Assembly: GCA_029261165.1 (NCBI GenBank)
Contig: JAJDBV010000031.1
Span: 1-57,544 of the forward strand
DNA from: Nitrospirota bacterium
Lineage (GTDB): Bacteria > Nitrospirota > Nitrospiria > SBBL01 > JAADHI01
DNA: 57,544 nucleotides
Direction of reading: 5' to 3'
Shown here: positions 1-8,879 of the stretch, in pieces
Layout: every line of letters starts with the position of its first letter
Position numbering within the stretch: position 1 is the first letter of the stretch
Position numbers and translations under genes: made by a program
Notes under the pieces: model-generated
What the model saw: only the letters and a program-made list of their open reading frames with translations
Databases searched by the model: none
What the model was told of the DNA's origin: nothing

Positions 1-287
1 GAACTGGTTGTTGAGCGAGTGAAAAACTCCCGGCGACTTGTGCGCACTGCCATATGGTCTTCCTGAGTGCTTCTGAGGAGGGACACATTGATGCGGTGCT
101 TCAAGATTTGAAGACGAAGAGCATCCTGACGGTAGGCGACATGAAATCGTTTGCGCGTCGTGGCGGCATCGTTTTCTTTGTGAGAAGAAAAAACACGGTT
201 CGACTCGAAATCAACCTCCGTGCTGCGGAACGGGCGGGATTAAAGATCAGCGCAAAACTGCTGGAAGTTGCAAAGATTGTGAAGTAA
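1..287 (+). CDS. YfiR-family periplasmic protein, 3' part, apparent frameshift
   Basis: This is the C-terminal part of a YfiR/DUF4154-type protein. The family acts in the periplasm and, in YfiR itself, holds a CHASE8-domain inner-membrane partner inactive. Visible family signatures are the Cys-His start of the first strand (CHMVFLS, codons 48-68), the TVGD followed by FARRGG, and the EINLRAAERAGLKISAKLL end. The conserved frame has a stop at 12-14. The next frame is open from base 1 and reads a plausible upstream segment (VERVKNSRRLVRT). The gene therefore seems to change frame near 40-50, through a missing base, a sequencing error or a real frameshift. The rest lies outside the window. The stop is 8 bp before the kinase gene, so co-transcription is likely. 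Confidence 0.75.
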
Positions 288-295
288 GGGACCCG

Positions 296-1897
296 ATGTC
301 ATTTATTCAAGATTTACCGATCAAGCAAAAATTGGCCCTGATTGTGACCCTCACAAGCTTTACCGGGCTGCTGGTGTCCGCTCTGATCCTCTATGCGTAT
401 GACAAGAAGATGCATCGGCAGGAGATGAGGGAGGAGTTGGCTGTTCTGGGAGAGGTGATCTCGGATCGGAGTACGGCCGCATTGGTTTTTAGTGATCCGG
501 ATCTTGCCAGAGAAAATCTCGCGTCGCTCAGCGCAAGCTCGTCTATTGTCGCAGCCTGTATCTATTCAGAGTCAAGTACAATATTTGCGACTTATACGCG
601 TGGCCAATCAGACGAAACACCTGCAGGCGGAAGGTCTTGCCCCTCTGAGCCATCCGGGGGAGGCCATCGTTTCGGAGAGAACAGCCTGCATCTGTTTCAG
701 GACATTGTTCTGGATGGAGCGCAGATCGGCACGATTTACATCCGTGCCGATCTGCGTGAGATCAATGCCCATATGACCCAGAATCTCCTGATTGTCATAT
801 CGGTGATGTTTGTTGCCAGTCTGGTTGCGTTCCTCTTCTCTTTGAAATTACAGGGCCTGATCTCCAGTCCGATTAGGCATCTTGCCGATAGGGCAAACCT
901 TGTTGCGACACGGAAAGACTATTCTGTCCGCGCCGTCAAAACGGGTCGGGATGAACTGGGCCTTCTGACAGACCGATTCAACGCCATGCTTGAACAAATT
1001 GAACGGCAACAGACGGACCGTGACAAGTCAGAAGAAGAGTTAAGACTGCACCGCAATCATCTGGAAGGGCTGGTGCGCGTCCGGACAGAAGAGCTATACT
1101 TAAAAAACAAGGAACTTGGTCAGTCCCAGGAGGCCCTCACCTCACTCCTTGAAGATGTCAACGAATCGAGGGTCGAACTGGATGAGGCGAACCGACAACT
1201 GAAGGAACTGGATGACCTGAAAACGATGTTTATTGCCTCGATGTCTCACGAGCTGCGTACCCCTTTGAACGCGATTATCGGCTTTACCGGGATTATCCTG
1301 CAAGGAATGTCGGGTGAGATCAATGCGGATCAGAGGGCGCAACTGAAACGGGTCTATGTTTCAGCGAAACACCTCTTGGGACTGATCTCAGAGATTATTG
1401 ATATCTCGAAGGTTGAGGCCGGCAAGTTGGAACCCTACCTGCAGACTTTCTCTCTGTATGGGGTGATCAAGGAAGCGATCTCCAATCTGAAAAACCAGAT
1501 CAAGGAGAAGGGGCTTGGCATTGAAACAGACATTCCTCCCTACATCCAATTGAAGAGTGATCGTACCCGGCTCCTCCAGTGCCTTCTGAATTATCTCTCA
1601 AATGCGGTGAAGTTTACTGACCGGGGAAAGATATTTATTATGGCCAAAGAAGTGAACAATATGATCGAAATACGCGTGAAGGACACCGGCGTTGGTATTC
1701 AGGACGTAGATATTCCAAAACTCTTTTCCCCCTATTCCCGTATTGATACAGGGCAGAGGCCCAGGCCGCTCGGTACGGGACTGGGTCTTTATCTGACCCA
1801 AAAACTGACCGATGAAGTTCTGAGAGGCTCGGTCGCATTGGAGAGTGAATATGGAAAGGGGAGCACCTTTATTTTGAAGGTGCCGGTAAATATTTAG
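296..1897 (+). CDS. CHASE8-like sensor histidine kinase
   Basis: A membrane-bound histidine kinase of 533 residues. Order: transmembrane segment at about 13-34, a periplasmic CHASE8-like region with the LAVLGEVISDRSTAALVFSD signature, second transmembrane segment at about 163-183, HAMP at about 184-237, coiled coil at about 240-310, then HisKA with phospho-acceptor His318 in SHELRTPLN. The ATPase domain has an N box near residue 430 (NYLSNAVKF) and glycine boxes DTGVGI and GTGLGL. It directly follows the YfiR-like gene. In known systems YfiR controls a CHASE8 diguanylate cyclase, so here the same type of periplasmic regulator may control a kinase (inference). A single receiver protein follows 32 bp downstream and is the obvious phosphate acceptor. 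Confidence 0.9.
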   Translation: MSFIQDLPIKQKLALIVTLTSFTGLLVSALILYAYDKKMHRQEMREELAVLGEVISDRSTAALVFSDPDLARENLASLSASSSIVAACIYSESSTIFATYTRGQSDETPAGGRSCPSEPSGGGHRFGENSLHLFQDIVLDGAQIGTIYIRADLREINAHMTQNLLIVISVMFVASLVAFLFSLKLQGLISSPIRHLADRANLVATRKDYSVRAVKTGRDELGLLTDRFNAMLEQIERQQTDRDKSEEELRLHRNHLEGLVRVRTEELYLKNKELGQSQEALTSLLEDVNESRVELDEANRQLKELDDLKTMFIASMSHELRTPLNAIIGFTGIILQGMSGEINADQRAQLKRVYVSAKHLLGLISEIIDISKVEAGKLEPYLQTFSLYGVIKEAISNLKNQIKEKGLGIETDIPPYIQLKSDRTRLLQCLLNYLSNAVKFTDRGKIFIMAKEVNNMIEIRVKDTGVGIQDVDIPKLFSPYSRIDTGQRPRPLGTGLGLYLTQKLTDEVLRGSVALESEYGKGSTFILKVPVNI

Positions 1898-1929
1898 GCT
1901 GAATACTGAACTGCACATGGAGGACCAGG

Positions 1930-2295
1930 ATGAAAACAGTACTCATCATCGAAGACAATGACGACAACATGGCATTGATTACATTTATTCTTGAGAAAAA
2001 CGGTTATGCTACAATAATGGCTGAAAATGGGCAGCAGGGAATGACGCTTGCGGATACCCATCGGCCCGCTTTTATCATCCTCGACATCCAGCTCCCTGAT
2101 ATGAATGGGCTCGAGGTGTTAAAGGGGATTCGGAACTCAGAGGCCAATGGCGACATCCCGATTATTGCCATGACCTCTTATGCCATGAGCGGCGATAAGG
2201 AACGGCTGCTTCGGGAAGGCTGTAACGGGTATATCGAGAAGCCGATTGACCCCGCTAAAGTCATGGACCAGATCAGGGAGATTGTTGAAAAATAA
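1930..2295 (+). CDS. Stand-alone response regulator receiver protein (DivK-like)
   Basis: A 121-residue protein consisting only of a CheY-like receiver domain. The acidic pocket (Glu8, Asp9), phospho-acceptor Asp52 (in ILDIQLPDMNG), the switch Thr82 and Lys104 (in EKP) are all present, so it should be phosphorylated. There is no output domain, so it probably passes phosphate on or acts by protein contact, as DivK and CheY do. It follows the histidine kinase and precedes two larger receiver proteins, which suggests a phosphorelay. A GGAGGACCAGG stretch just ahead of the ATG can serve as the ribosome binding site. Confidence 0.92.
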   Translation: MKTVLIIEDNDDNMALITFILEKNGYATIMAENGQQGMTLADTHRPAFIILDIQLPDMNGLEVLKGIRNSEANGDIPIIAMTSYAMSGDKERLLREGCNGYIEKPIDPAKVMDQIREIVEK

Positions 2296-2389
2296 GGGTA
2301 CCGTTGTCAGAGTGCAGGAATGTCAAATGATTTTAAAATCTTTTCCTGACTCCTGCACCCTGAAGCCAGACCTTTGCAAGGAGACCCCC

Positions 2390-4192
2390 ATGAAGATCCT
2401 TATCGTTGATGACAATGAGGATGCAAAGATAATTCTGACAAGAACACTCAAACATCATGAGCACAGTGTCGAATCGGCTTCCAATGGTGTTGAGGCACTT
2501 TCGGTGGTAAAAATATTTTCCCCTCAGTTGATTATTTCAGATGTCATGATGCCGGAGATGGATGGTTTTCAGCTCTGCCGTGAGCTGAAAACAGATCCGT
2601 CTCTGCAAAAAATCCCCTTTGTCTTCTATTCCGCTTCCTATGTAGATCCACAGGACGAACGCCTGGCAGCCAGTATGGGTGCGTCCCGTTTTATTGTGAA
2701 ACCTCTGGGGGGAGAGGCCTTTCTCAGGGTCATCAATGAGGTGATTGAGGAGTACAAAGAGGGTCGGCTTCCTTTGCCTGAAAAGCCTGGAGAAGAGGAG
2801 TCTATATTATTACGGCGGCATGAGACGCGCTTAACCGATAAGCTTACAAAAAAGGAAAAGGAACTGAAAGATCGGGAAGAGCGGTTTATCTACCTTGTTC
2901 ATCATGACCCCCTCACCGATCTTCCCAACCGACGTCTCTTGATGGACCGGGTCGGGCAGGCGATCAAACAGGCAGACCGGGATGAGACCCCCCTGTCCTT
3001 TTTGTTTATCGATCTGGACCGATTCAAGTTTATTAACGATGCGGTGGGCCATGAAATGGGCGACCGCTTGCTGGCCGCAGTTGCCCGACGCCTGAAAGGC
3101 TGCGTTCGAGGAGTTAACACCGTTTCCCGTCTCATGGGGGATGAGTTTGCCATTCTTTTGAGCCCTCCGAGTGATATGCAGCATACGGTGGCGATTTCCC
3201 AAAAAATACTCGCGGCAATGTCTCAACCGCTGACACTGGATGGACGTGATTTTATTATCAGTGCCAGTATCGGAATCAGTCTTTACCCGACGGACGGAAG
3301 AAATGGAGAAACCTTGCTAAACCGTGCAAAGCGTGCGGTTTACCGGGTCAAAGAACAGGGACGAAACGGTTACCGGTTTTACTCGGAAGAAATGAATTTG
3401 CAGTCAGGGGAGCGCATCGTGCTGCAATCTGAACTGCGCCGGGCACTGAATCGAGAAGAGTTCCGGGTTTACTATCAACCTCAGGTGGATCTGATAACGG
3501 GGAAAATATTTGGGATGGAGGCCCTCGTCCGTTGGCAACATCCGGAGCGCGGGTTCCTCTCCCCGGCCGCATTCATCCCGCTGGCAGAAGAGATGAACCT
3601 GATTGTCCCCTTGGGAGAATGGGTGCTTCGGACTGCATGTCGACAGACCAAAGCGTGGCTTGACGCCGGATTTTCCGAATTGCGTATCGCGGTCAATCTT
3701 TCCACGCGCCAGTTTCAGCATCGTGAATTATCAGAGCTGGTAGGGAATGTGCTCAAAGAAACAAACCTCGACCCAAAATATTTGGACTTGGAAATCACTG
3801 AAACCATCACCATGCAAGATGTCGAAAAGAGTATTGTCATCATGAATCAGTTGAGCGATCTCGGCGTTGAATTTTCTGTAGATGATTTTGGCACAGGGTA
3901 TTCGTCTCTAAGCTACCTGAAGCGCTTTCCATTGAACACGCTCAAGATCGATCGATCCTTTGTGAAGGGGCTTTCTGAAGACCACGACGCAGAAGCCATT
4001 ACCACTGCAATTATTGCGATGGCCCATAACCTCCACTTGAAGGTCATCGCAGAAGGGGTTGAATCAAAAGAACAACTGAAATTTCTTCGCGCAAACCGGT
4101 GTGATGCGATGCAGGGCTTCTATTTTAGCCGGCCCCTCCCTCCGAAGGATTTTGTTGCCCTGCTGGAAGAAGAGAAACATCTCGAATTTTAA
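2390..4192 (+). CDS. REC-GGDEF-EAL response regulator (c-di-GMP turnover)
   Basis: A 600-residue three-domain regulator. REC at 1-120 has phospho-acceptor Asp51. A charged linker with PEKP follows at about 130-175, then GGDEF at about 180-345 and EAL at about 360-600. The diguanylate cyclase signature reads MGDEF (249-253) rather than GGDEF, so cyclase activity is doubtful. The EAL side looks complete: EAL at 377-379, EITET, VDDFGTGYSSL, KIDRSF and AEGVES. I therefore expect a phosphodiesterase controlled by phosphorylation, perhaps with GTP binding at the altered site. The ATG at 2390 was chosen because AAGGAG lies just upstream; the frame stays open further upstream over the end of the previous gene. 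Confidence 0.88.
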   Translation: MKILIVDDNEDAKIILTRTLKHHEHSVESASNGVEALSVVKIFSPQLIISDVMMPEMDGFQLCRELKTDPSLQKIPFVFYSASYVDPQDERLAASMGASRFIVKPLGGEAFLRVINEVIEEYKEGRLPLPEKPGEEESILLRRHETRLTDKLTKKEKELKDREERFIYLVHHDPLTDLPNRRLLMDRVGQAIKQADRDETPLSFLFIDLDRFKFINDAVGHEMGDRLLAAVARRLKGCVRGVNTVSRLMGDEFAILLSPPSDMQHTVAISQKILAAMSQPLTLDGRDFIISASIGISLYPTDGRNGETLLNRAKRAVYRVKEQGRNGYRFYSEEMNLQSGERIVLQSELRRALNREEFRVYYQPQVDLITGKIFGMEALVRWQHPERGFLSPAAFIPLAEEMNLIVPLGEWVLRTACRQTKAWLDAGFSELRIAVNLSTRQFQHRELSELVGNVLKETNLDPKYLDLEITETITMQDVEKSIVIMNQLSDLGVEFSVDDFGTGYSSLSYLKRFPLNTLKIDRSFVKGLSEDHDAEAITTAIIAMAHNLHLKVIAEGVESKEQLKFLRANRCDAMQGFYFSRPLPPKDFVALLEEEKHLEF

Positions 4193-4202
4193 GGAGTCTG
4201 CC

Positions 4203-6209
4203 ATGAAAATATTGATTGCGGATGATGATGTAGACGCAAGAATGGTTTTAAAGAAAATGCTTGAGCATGCGGGGTATCATGTTGAAGCGGCGACGAATGG
4301 CAGGGCCGCCCTTGCAATGGCAAAGACCGCTCAGCCGGATATGATTATCTCTGACGTTCTCATGCCGGAGATGGATGGATTTTGCCTTTGTAGAGAAATA
4401 AAATCAGACCCAAAATTAAGAAAAATCCCTTTTATTTTCTATACAGCAACCTACCTTTCGGAAAAAGACAAGCAGTTGGCCTTCAGTATCGGGGCCTCCA
4501 GCTATCTTGAAAAACCGGTGGAGACGACCGCGTTTCTCAAGACGGTCAACGAGGTTATACAAGAATACAAAAGAGGAGAGTTAGAGATTCCTGAAAAACC
4601 CAGGGAAGGTGATGCTGTATTGGTCAAAATGTATGAGGAGAGTCTCTCCAAAAAGCTAGAGGAAAAAGAAGAAGCATTACGATTGTTCAAGGATATTTTC
4701 ACTCACTCAAGCGATGCGATCGCAATTATGGGTCCGGAAGGTCAATATATCGAGCAAAATTCCTCTCATCAATTGTTGATTGGATACTCGGATAAGGAGT
4801 TAAAAGGAAAAACACCCGCGATCCACCTCGGAGAAAAGGGATTTCTTGAGATGTTTAAAGAACTCAGGAAAAATAAAAAATACCGGGAGGAAGCGACCAG
4901 TCAGACAAAATCAGGCAAAAAAGTGCCTGTAGAACTTGCGGCATTTACAATCTTGAACTCCGAGGGGAACGCGCGCTATTACGTTGAGGTGAAACATGAC
5001 ATTACTGAGCGCAAGGAGATCGAGGAAAAGCAACTCCGAACACAAAAGCTCGAAACCATCGGTCAACTGGCTGGTGGCGTGGCACATGAATTCAATAATC
5101 TTTTAACCCCGATCATTGGATATGTCGAGATCCTCCTGGAACAGACCTTGAAGAAACCGCACATGCAAGACCCCCTCTTCATGGTTCAGAAGGCCGCTCA
5201 GCGTGCTGCCAGATTGACAAAAGAGCTCCTTTCTTTTAGTCGCCAGGTTCCCATGACCCTCAAGTCACAATCCCTGTTCGACCTTACTTTAGAGGTTGAA
5301 CACCTCCTCCGTCAGACCATTGACCGGCAAATAGAAATTACCGTCGAATCGTCTGACGATCTCTGGCCTGTCCTCATCGACGCAGATCAGATCCATCAGG
5401 TCATCGTGAACCTGTGCGTGAACTCGCGGGACGCCCTGAAGGAATGTATGCCCGACAGGAACGATTTTCAGCCTTTTATAAAATTCAAACTGAGAAATGT
5501 TTATCTTGATCAAGCGTTCTCCAGATCCCACCCTGGGGCGGAGGTCGGCGATTTTGTTTGCCTTTCTGTGGCGGATAATGGCCCGGGCATCGATGCGCTT
5601 ACCATCCCTCATCTTTTTGAACCATTTTTCACAACCAAGGAGGTCGGCCAGGGAACTGGTCTGGGTTTAGCCTCCAGCTACGGCATCGTTAAAAGACACA
5701 AAGGATGGATCGGCCTGAAAACAGCCAAGGGCAAAGGGACCACCTTTGAGGTCTATTTTCCTCGGAGCAAGCGTCCTGTTGTCGCGGCGGTTCAAGGGGT
5801 GACGGATCAACCCGGCACGCATGGCTCTGTGACCATCATGATTGTCGATGACGATGAACTTATACGGGATCTTGGAAAAACGGTCCTGGAACACTATGGT
5901 TACACGGTATTATTGGCCAATAATATGGATCAGGCACTGGAGATCTTCAAACGGGAAGGTGAACGTATCCAGATTGTTGTCCTCGACCTGACCCTGCCCC
6001 GTCAGTCCGGCTGGGAGGTGCTTCGGCGGCTCCGTGCGCTTGATCCCGGATTGAAAGTGATCATCTCCTCTGGTCACGATATTTCCGATGAACGGGAGGA
6101 AAAGAAAGACCTGGAACCGTTTACGGTCCTCCCAAAACCATTCAGCCCCCGTGACATGGAACGAACAATTCGAACGGTCCTCGATGAAGCCAAGCCCAAG
6201 CAGCGCTGA
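4203..6209 (+). CDS. Hybrid histidine kinase REC-PAS-HisKA-HATPase-REC
   Basis: A 668-residue soluble hybrid kinase. The N-terminal REC has phospho-acceptor Asp51. The same kind of PEKP linker as in the preceding protein follows, then a PAS domain at about 150-275, HisKA with His295 in AHEFNNLLTPI, an ATPase domain (VNLCVNSRDAL, DNGPGI, GTGLGL) and a C-terminal REC with Asp595. There are no transmembrane segments. AAGGAG stands 6 bp before the ATG at 4203, and the gene lies 10 bp after the GGDEF-EAL gene, so the two are probably one transcript. The first receiver and linker are closely similar to those of the upstream gene, which points to a tandem duplication followed by a change of output module. 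Confidence 0.9.
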   Translation: MKILIADDDVDARMVLKKMLEHAGYHVEAATNGRAALAMAKTAQPDMIISDVLMPEMDGFCLCREIKSDPKLRKIPFIFYTATYLSEKDKQLAFSIGASSYLEKPVETTAFLKTVNEVIQEYKRGELEIPEKPREGDAVLVKMYEESLSKKLEEKEEALRLFKDIFTHSSDAIAIMGPEGQYIEQNSSHQLLIGYSDKELKGKTPAIHLGEKGFLEMFKELRKNKKYREEATSQTKSGKKVPVELAAFTILNSEGNARYYVEVKHDITERKEIEEKQLRTQKLETIGQLAGGVAHEFNNLLTPIIGYVEILLEQTLKKPHMQDPLFMVQKAAQRAARLTKELLSFSRQVPMTLKSQSLFDLTLEVEHLLRQTIDRQIEITVESSDDLWPVLIDADQIHQVIVNLCVNSRDALKECMPDRNDFQPFIKFKLRNVYLDQAFSRSHPGAEVGDFVCLSVADNGPGIDALTIPHLFEPFFTTKEVGQGTGLGLASSYGIVKRHKGWIGLKTAKGKGTTFEVYFPRSKRPVVAAVQGVTDQPGTHGSVTIMIVDDDELIRDLGKTVLEHYGYTVLLANNMDQALEIFKREGERIQIVVLDLTLPRQSGWEVLRRLRALDPGLKVIISSGHDISDEREEKKDLEPFTVLPKPFSPRDMERTIRTVLDEAKPKQR

Positions 6210-6274
6210 TCAGGTCATGACCCGTTTTTTCACCGCGCGGATGTTTCGCTTAGACTGAATAGTCACAAAATCGC

Positions 6275-6303
6275 TTGATTGGGGGAAATGGATTCGTTAT
6301 AAT
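6275..6303 (+). promoter_or_regulatory. Sigma70-type promoter
   Basis: TTGATT (6275-6280), a 17-bp spacer and a perfect TATAAT (6298-6303). It lies 30 bp upstream of the ATG at 6333 and separates this small gene from the signalling block before it. Confidence 0.65.
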
Positions 6304-6332
6304 CGGTCCAAACTGAAGGGGAGCGGCTTGAT

Positions 6333-6614
6333 ATGGTTTATGAGATTCACCATCTGGAAGGGTTCGATCCACTGTTAAGGATGTATAGCCGGAATGTGAT
6401 TGTCGAAGTGGATGAGAACGGTTATATGGGGCGTTTCGGTTATGAAGGCCTGAAAGTTCAGTCAAGCGAATATCCTACCGTCGAAGAGGTCCTGGGAGAT
6501 ATTATCAGGAAACTTCAAAAAAAAGGATTCACCGACCTTCGCTCTCGCGTCAATTTTCGTGACGACCGCTATTTGGCCGAACGAGAACCCTGGATCGATT
6601 ACAAGGCCTCATAA
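6333..6614 (+). CDS. Small protein of unknown function (93 aa)
   Basis: I do not recognise this 93-residue protein. It has no signal peptide or membrane segment and is rich in charged and aromatic residues (MVYEIHHLEGFDPLLRMYSR at the start, EPWIDYKAS at the end). The middle reads like a short alternating strand-helix fold (YPTVEEVLGDIIRKLQKKGF). It is likely real: a near-consensus promoter lies just upstream, AAGGGGAG precedes the ATG, and no competing frame is convincing. The downstream TPR gene starts 155 bp later. Function unknown. Confidence 0.65.
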   Translation: MVYEIHHLEGFDPLLRMYSRNVIVEVDENGYMGRFGYEGLKVQSSEYPTVEEVLGDIIRKLQKKGFTDLRSRVNFRDDRYLAEREPWIDYKAS

Positions 6615-6769
6615 GAACGGTCCACAATCCCCTCCTCGTCTCCACCTGTTTGTTTCACCCCTTGTTTCTGACCGTCCCGGACGATCCTGGCCCACAACCC
6701 GCTATAAAAGCTGGGGATATTTCCACCTCCCGCTTTTTTTCTTTAATCATTAGAGATAATCTTCTGAAA

Positions 6770-7960
6770 ATGAAGAGATCAGGAAGTTCTTTTAACTTTT
6801 TTCTCGGCCTTTTTATATTGCTCTGGTTCAGCGGCGGGATGTTGTGGATGTGCCCATTTCATGATGCTGCCTTTGCAGCGGAGCGGTTTAAAGCGGGCGC
6901 GGACCCTGATAAAAAGGGGGAACTTTTCCAGCTAAGGATAGATGCCCTGAAGCGTAGGCTTCGTCTTGCCAAAGAGAATAAGGGGGATGCCGAGCACCTT
7001 TCCTCTCTTGTAAAGTTGTACGATGAAAACCGCTTCGAAAGGGTGCTGGATACGGTTCGGGCTTTCCCGATAGAGGAAAAAAGTGCCGCTATTTTTCTCC
7101 TTTCCGGGAATAGTTTCTTTTTCCTTGGAGAAAAAGAAGAGGCCGTGGCCGCCTATCAAGAGGCCTACCGTCGTACAAAAAAAACCCGGGATAAAGCGGC
7201 CGCCATGGCGAATTTTGCGCTCGTTCTATCGACAAAAGGCAAATGGGAGCAAGCCATTGGGTGGTTGACACGTGCCCTGGAGATTGATCGCACAACCGAC
7301 AATTGGCTGGGACAAGGCACGGCCCTTTCCCTCCTTGGCGACTTGTACTTCCAGGCTGGGGACAGGGAGAAAGGAGCGGCCGCCCATATTGAGGCCCTGG
7401 AAATCGCGGAGACGATTCCGATCCCCTGGCTGGAAGCACGCCAGTTGACGTTGCTTGCGAATCTCTATACCCGTGATCACATTCTCGACATTGCACAAGA
7501 CTACCATGAAAAGGCGCTCACCCTTTACCGGAAGCTCGATAACCCGCTTGGGGAAGCCCTTTCTCTGGATGGTCTCAGCGTGATTGACAAAGATGAAAAA
7601 CGCTTTGATCTCGCACTGACGGCCCAGATAAGTGCCCTGGACATCTACAAAAAATTGGGGGATCGGCCCTCTCAGGCAAAAGCCCTCATCCATCTGGGCT
7701 TGATCCACCGGGAAAAAGGCGCCTTTGAAAAGGCGCTTGAATCGGCAGAGGAGGCACTTGAGATCCGGGAGATCCTGGGGGATACCAATGGGATGGCCCA
7801 TACGGAAGGAACGATCGGGACCATTTATGAGAAGAAGGGGGAGCTGTCTCGGGCGGTGGATCATCTGGAACGCGCGATGGCGCTTTTCAAGAAAACGGGC
7901 GCTTCTCCACAGATCCATGCGGTAGAGCTTCAGATTCAGAGGCTCCGAGACCAGATGTAG
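6770..7960 (+). CDS. Exported tetratricopeptide-repeat protein
   Basis: A 396-residue protein. It begins with a signal peptide (hydrophobic stretch at about 9-26, probable cut after AFA near residue 36), followed by at least six TPR units from about residue 95 to the end, with repeated patterns such as ALEIDRTTDNWLGQGTALSL and ALEIREILGDTNGMAHTEG. The repeats resemble the long TPR form with 40-residue periods seen in sensing or scaffold proteins. It should act in the periplasm or at the membrane as a protein-binding scaffold; the partner is unknown. The ATG at 6770 starts the signal peptide directly and is preferred over the in-frame upstream start near 6650. No strong ribosome binding site is visible. 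Confidence 0.8.
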   Translation: MKRSGSSFNFFLGLFILLWFSGGMLWMCPFHDAAFAAERFKAGADPDKKGELFQLRIDALKRRLRLAKENKGDAEHLSSLVKLYDENRFERVLDTVRAFPIEEKSAAIFLLSGNSFFFLGEKEEAVAAYQEAYRRTKKTRDKAAAMANFALVLSTKGKWEQAIGWLTRALEIDRTTDNWLGQGTALSLLGDLYFQAGDREKGAAAHIEALEIAETIPIPWLEARQLTLLANLYTRDHILDIAQDYHEKALTLYRKLDNPLGEALSLDGLSVIDKDEKRFDLALTAQISALDIYKKLGDRPSQAKALIHLGLIHREKGAFEKALESAEEALEIREILGDTNGMAHTEGTIGTIYEKKGELSRAVDHLERAMALFKKTGASPQIHAVELQIQRLRDQM

Positions 7961-7967
7961 TATCAGT

Positions 7968-8879
7968 TCATAATACGGCCGGCTCAAGCATGCGAAGTAT
8001 TCCGGCATTCGCGTCCAGCTGCATGGAAAGACCGAGGGGGAGGGTGGCTGTTCCCATGCCATGCCCCGAGGGAAAACCAAAAAGAATAGGACATCGGACT
8101 TCCCCCAGGATGTCGAGGATGATATCCGGAAGATCCTCTGGGTGGCAGCCGGGCATCTCACCAAAAATAATGCCCCGTACGTGATCAAACTTCCCCAGAA
8201 ATTTCAAATAGGAAAGCATCCGATCGATGCGATAGGGGGCTTCATTGATGTCTTCAATGAAGAGAAGCCTGTCATCGGTTTCTATTTCAAAAGGGGTTCC
8301 GATGGTGGTGCAAAGCAGGGTAAGACATCCCCCTGTCAAAATTCCATCGACCGTTCCCGGCCTGAGGGTCTGGAGGTCTGGAAATTTCATTTCAGCGATT
8401 TCCCCGGAAAGCAAAGTAAATAAATGGGTCTCATGTGCAGGTAAAGGTTCTTTGCCAAAATGGGTGGCCGCCATCGGGCCGTGAAATGTGACCCAGTCGA
8501 ACGAATGTGTGAGGTAGAGGAGCAGCGTGGTGATATCGCTTGAGCCGACAACAATCTTCGGAGAACCTGCCAGCAAATCTTGATCCAGATGGGGGATGAT
8601 TCGGGCTGTGCCCACCCCGCCTCGGGCACACAAGATGGCGTCCACCTCATTGTTCAATACCATGTCCTGAAAATCTTCGGCCCGTTCGCGATCTGTCCCA
8701 GCGAGATAGCGTTGTTTCCTGGTTACATTTTTTCCCGCAACAACATGAAAGCCCAGGTGTTTCAGTCGGGCAATCCCTTTATGGAGCAGTGTCGGGTCGA
8801 CCCGACCGGCAGGTGCGACGATACCGATTGTCCCTCCGGACGAGAGGCGGGGCGGTTTATTGGCGGAGCGATTATTCAT
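7968..8879 (-). CDS. ldcA: LD-carboxypeptidase (peptidase S66, LdcA-like)
   Basis: A 303-residue cytoplasmic peptidase that removes the terminal D-Ala from murein tetrapeptides during cell-wall recycling. The family triad is visible: Ser114 in GSSD, Glu209 in FIEDINE and His273 in FPSGHG. The early motifs IGIVAPAG and ARGGVGTARI also fit S66. It overlaps the end of the upstream serine hydrolase gene by 8 bp and is the last gene of a three-gene operon headed by mpl. That makes biochemical sense: LdcA yields the tripeptide, and Mpl joins the tripeptide to UDP-MurNAc. The length is normal for the family (about 300). MccF-like immunity proteins share the fold, but the context favours recycling. 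Confidence 0.92.
   Translation of the reverse strand: MNNRSANKPPRLSSGGTIGIVAPAGRVDPTLLHKGIARLKHLGFHVVAGKNVTRKQRYLAGTDRERAEDFQDMVLNNEVDAILCARGGVGTARIIPHLDQDLLAGSPKIVVGSSDITTLLLYLTHSFDWVTFHGPMAATHFGKEPLPAHETHLFTLLSGEIAEMKFPDLQTLRPGTVDGILTGGCLTLLCTTIGTPFEIETDDRLLFIEDINEAPYRIDRMLSYLKFLGKFDHVRGIIFGEMPGCHPEDLPDIILDILGEVRCPILFGFPSGHGMGTATLPLGLSMQLDANAGILRMLEPAVL

Noticed and set aside
7226-8188. Long open frame antisense to the TPR gene and the ldcA end
   Set aside because: No domain, no ribosome binding site, and it overlaps two well-supported genes.
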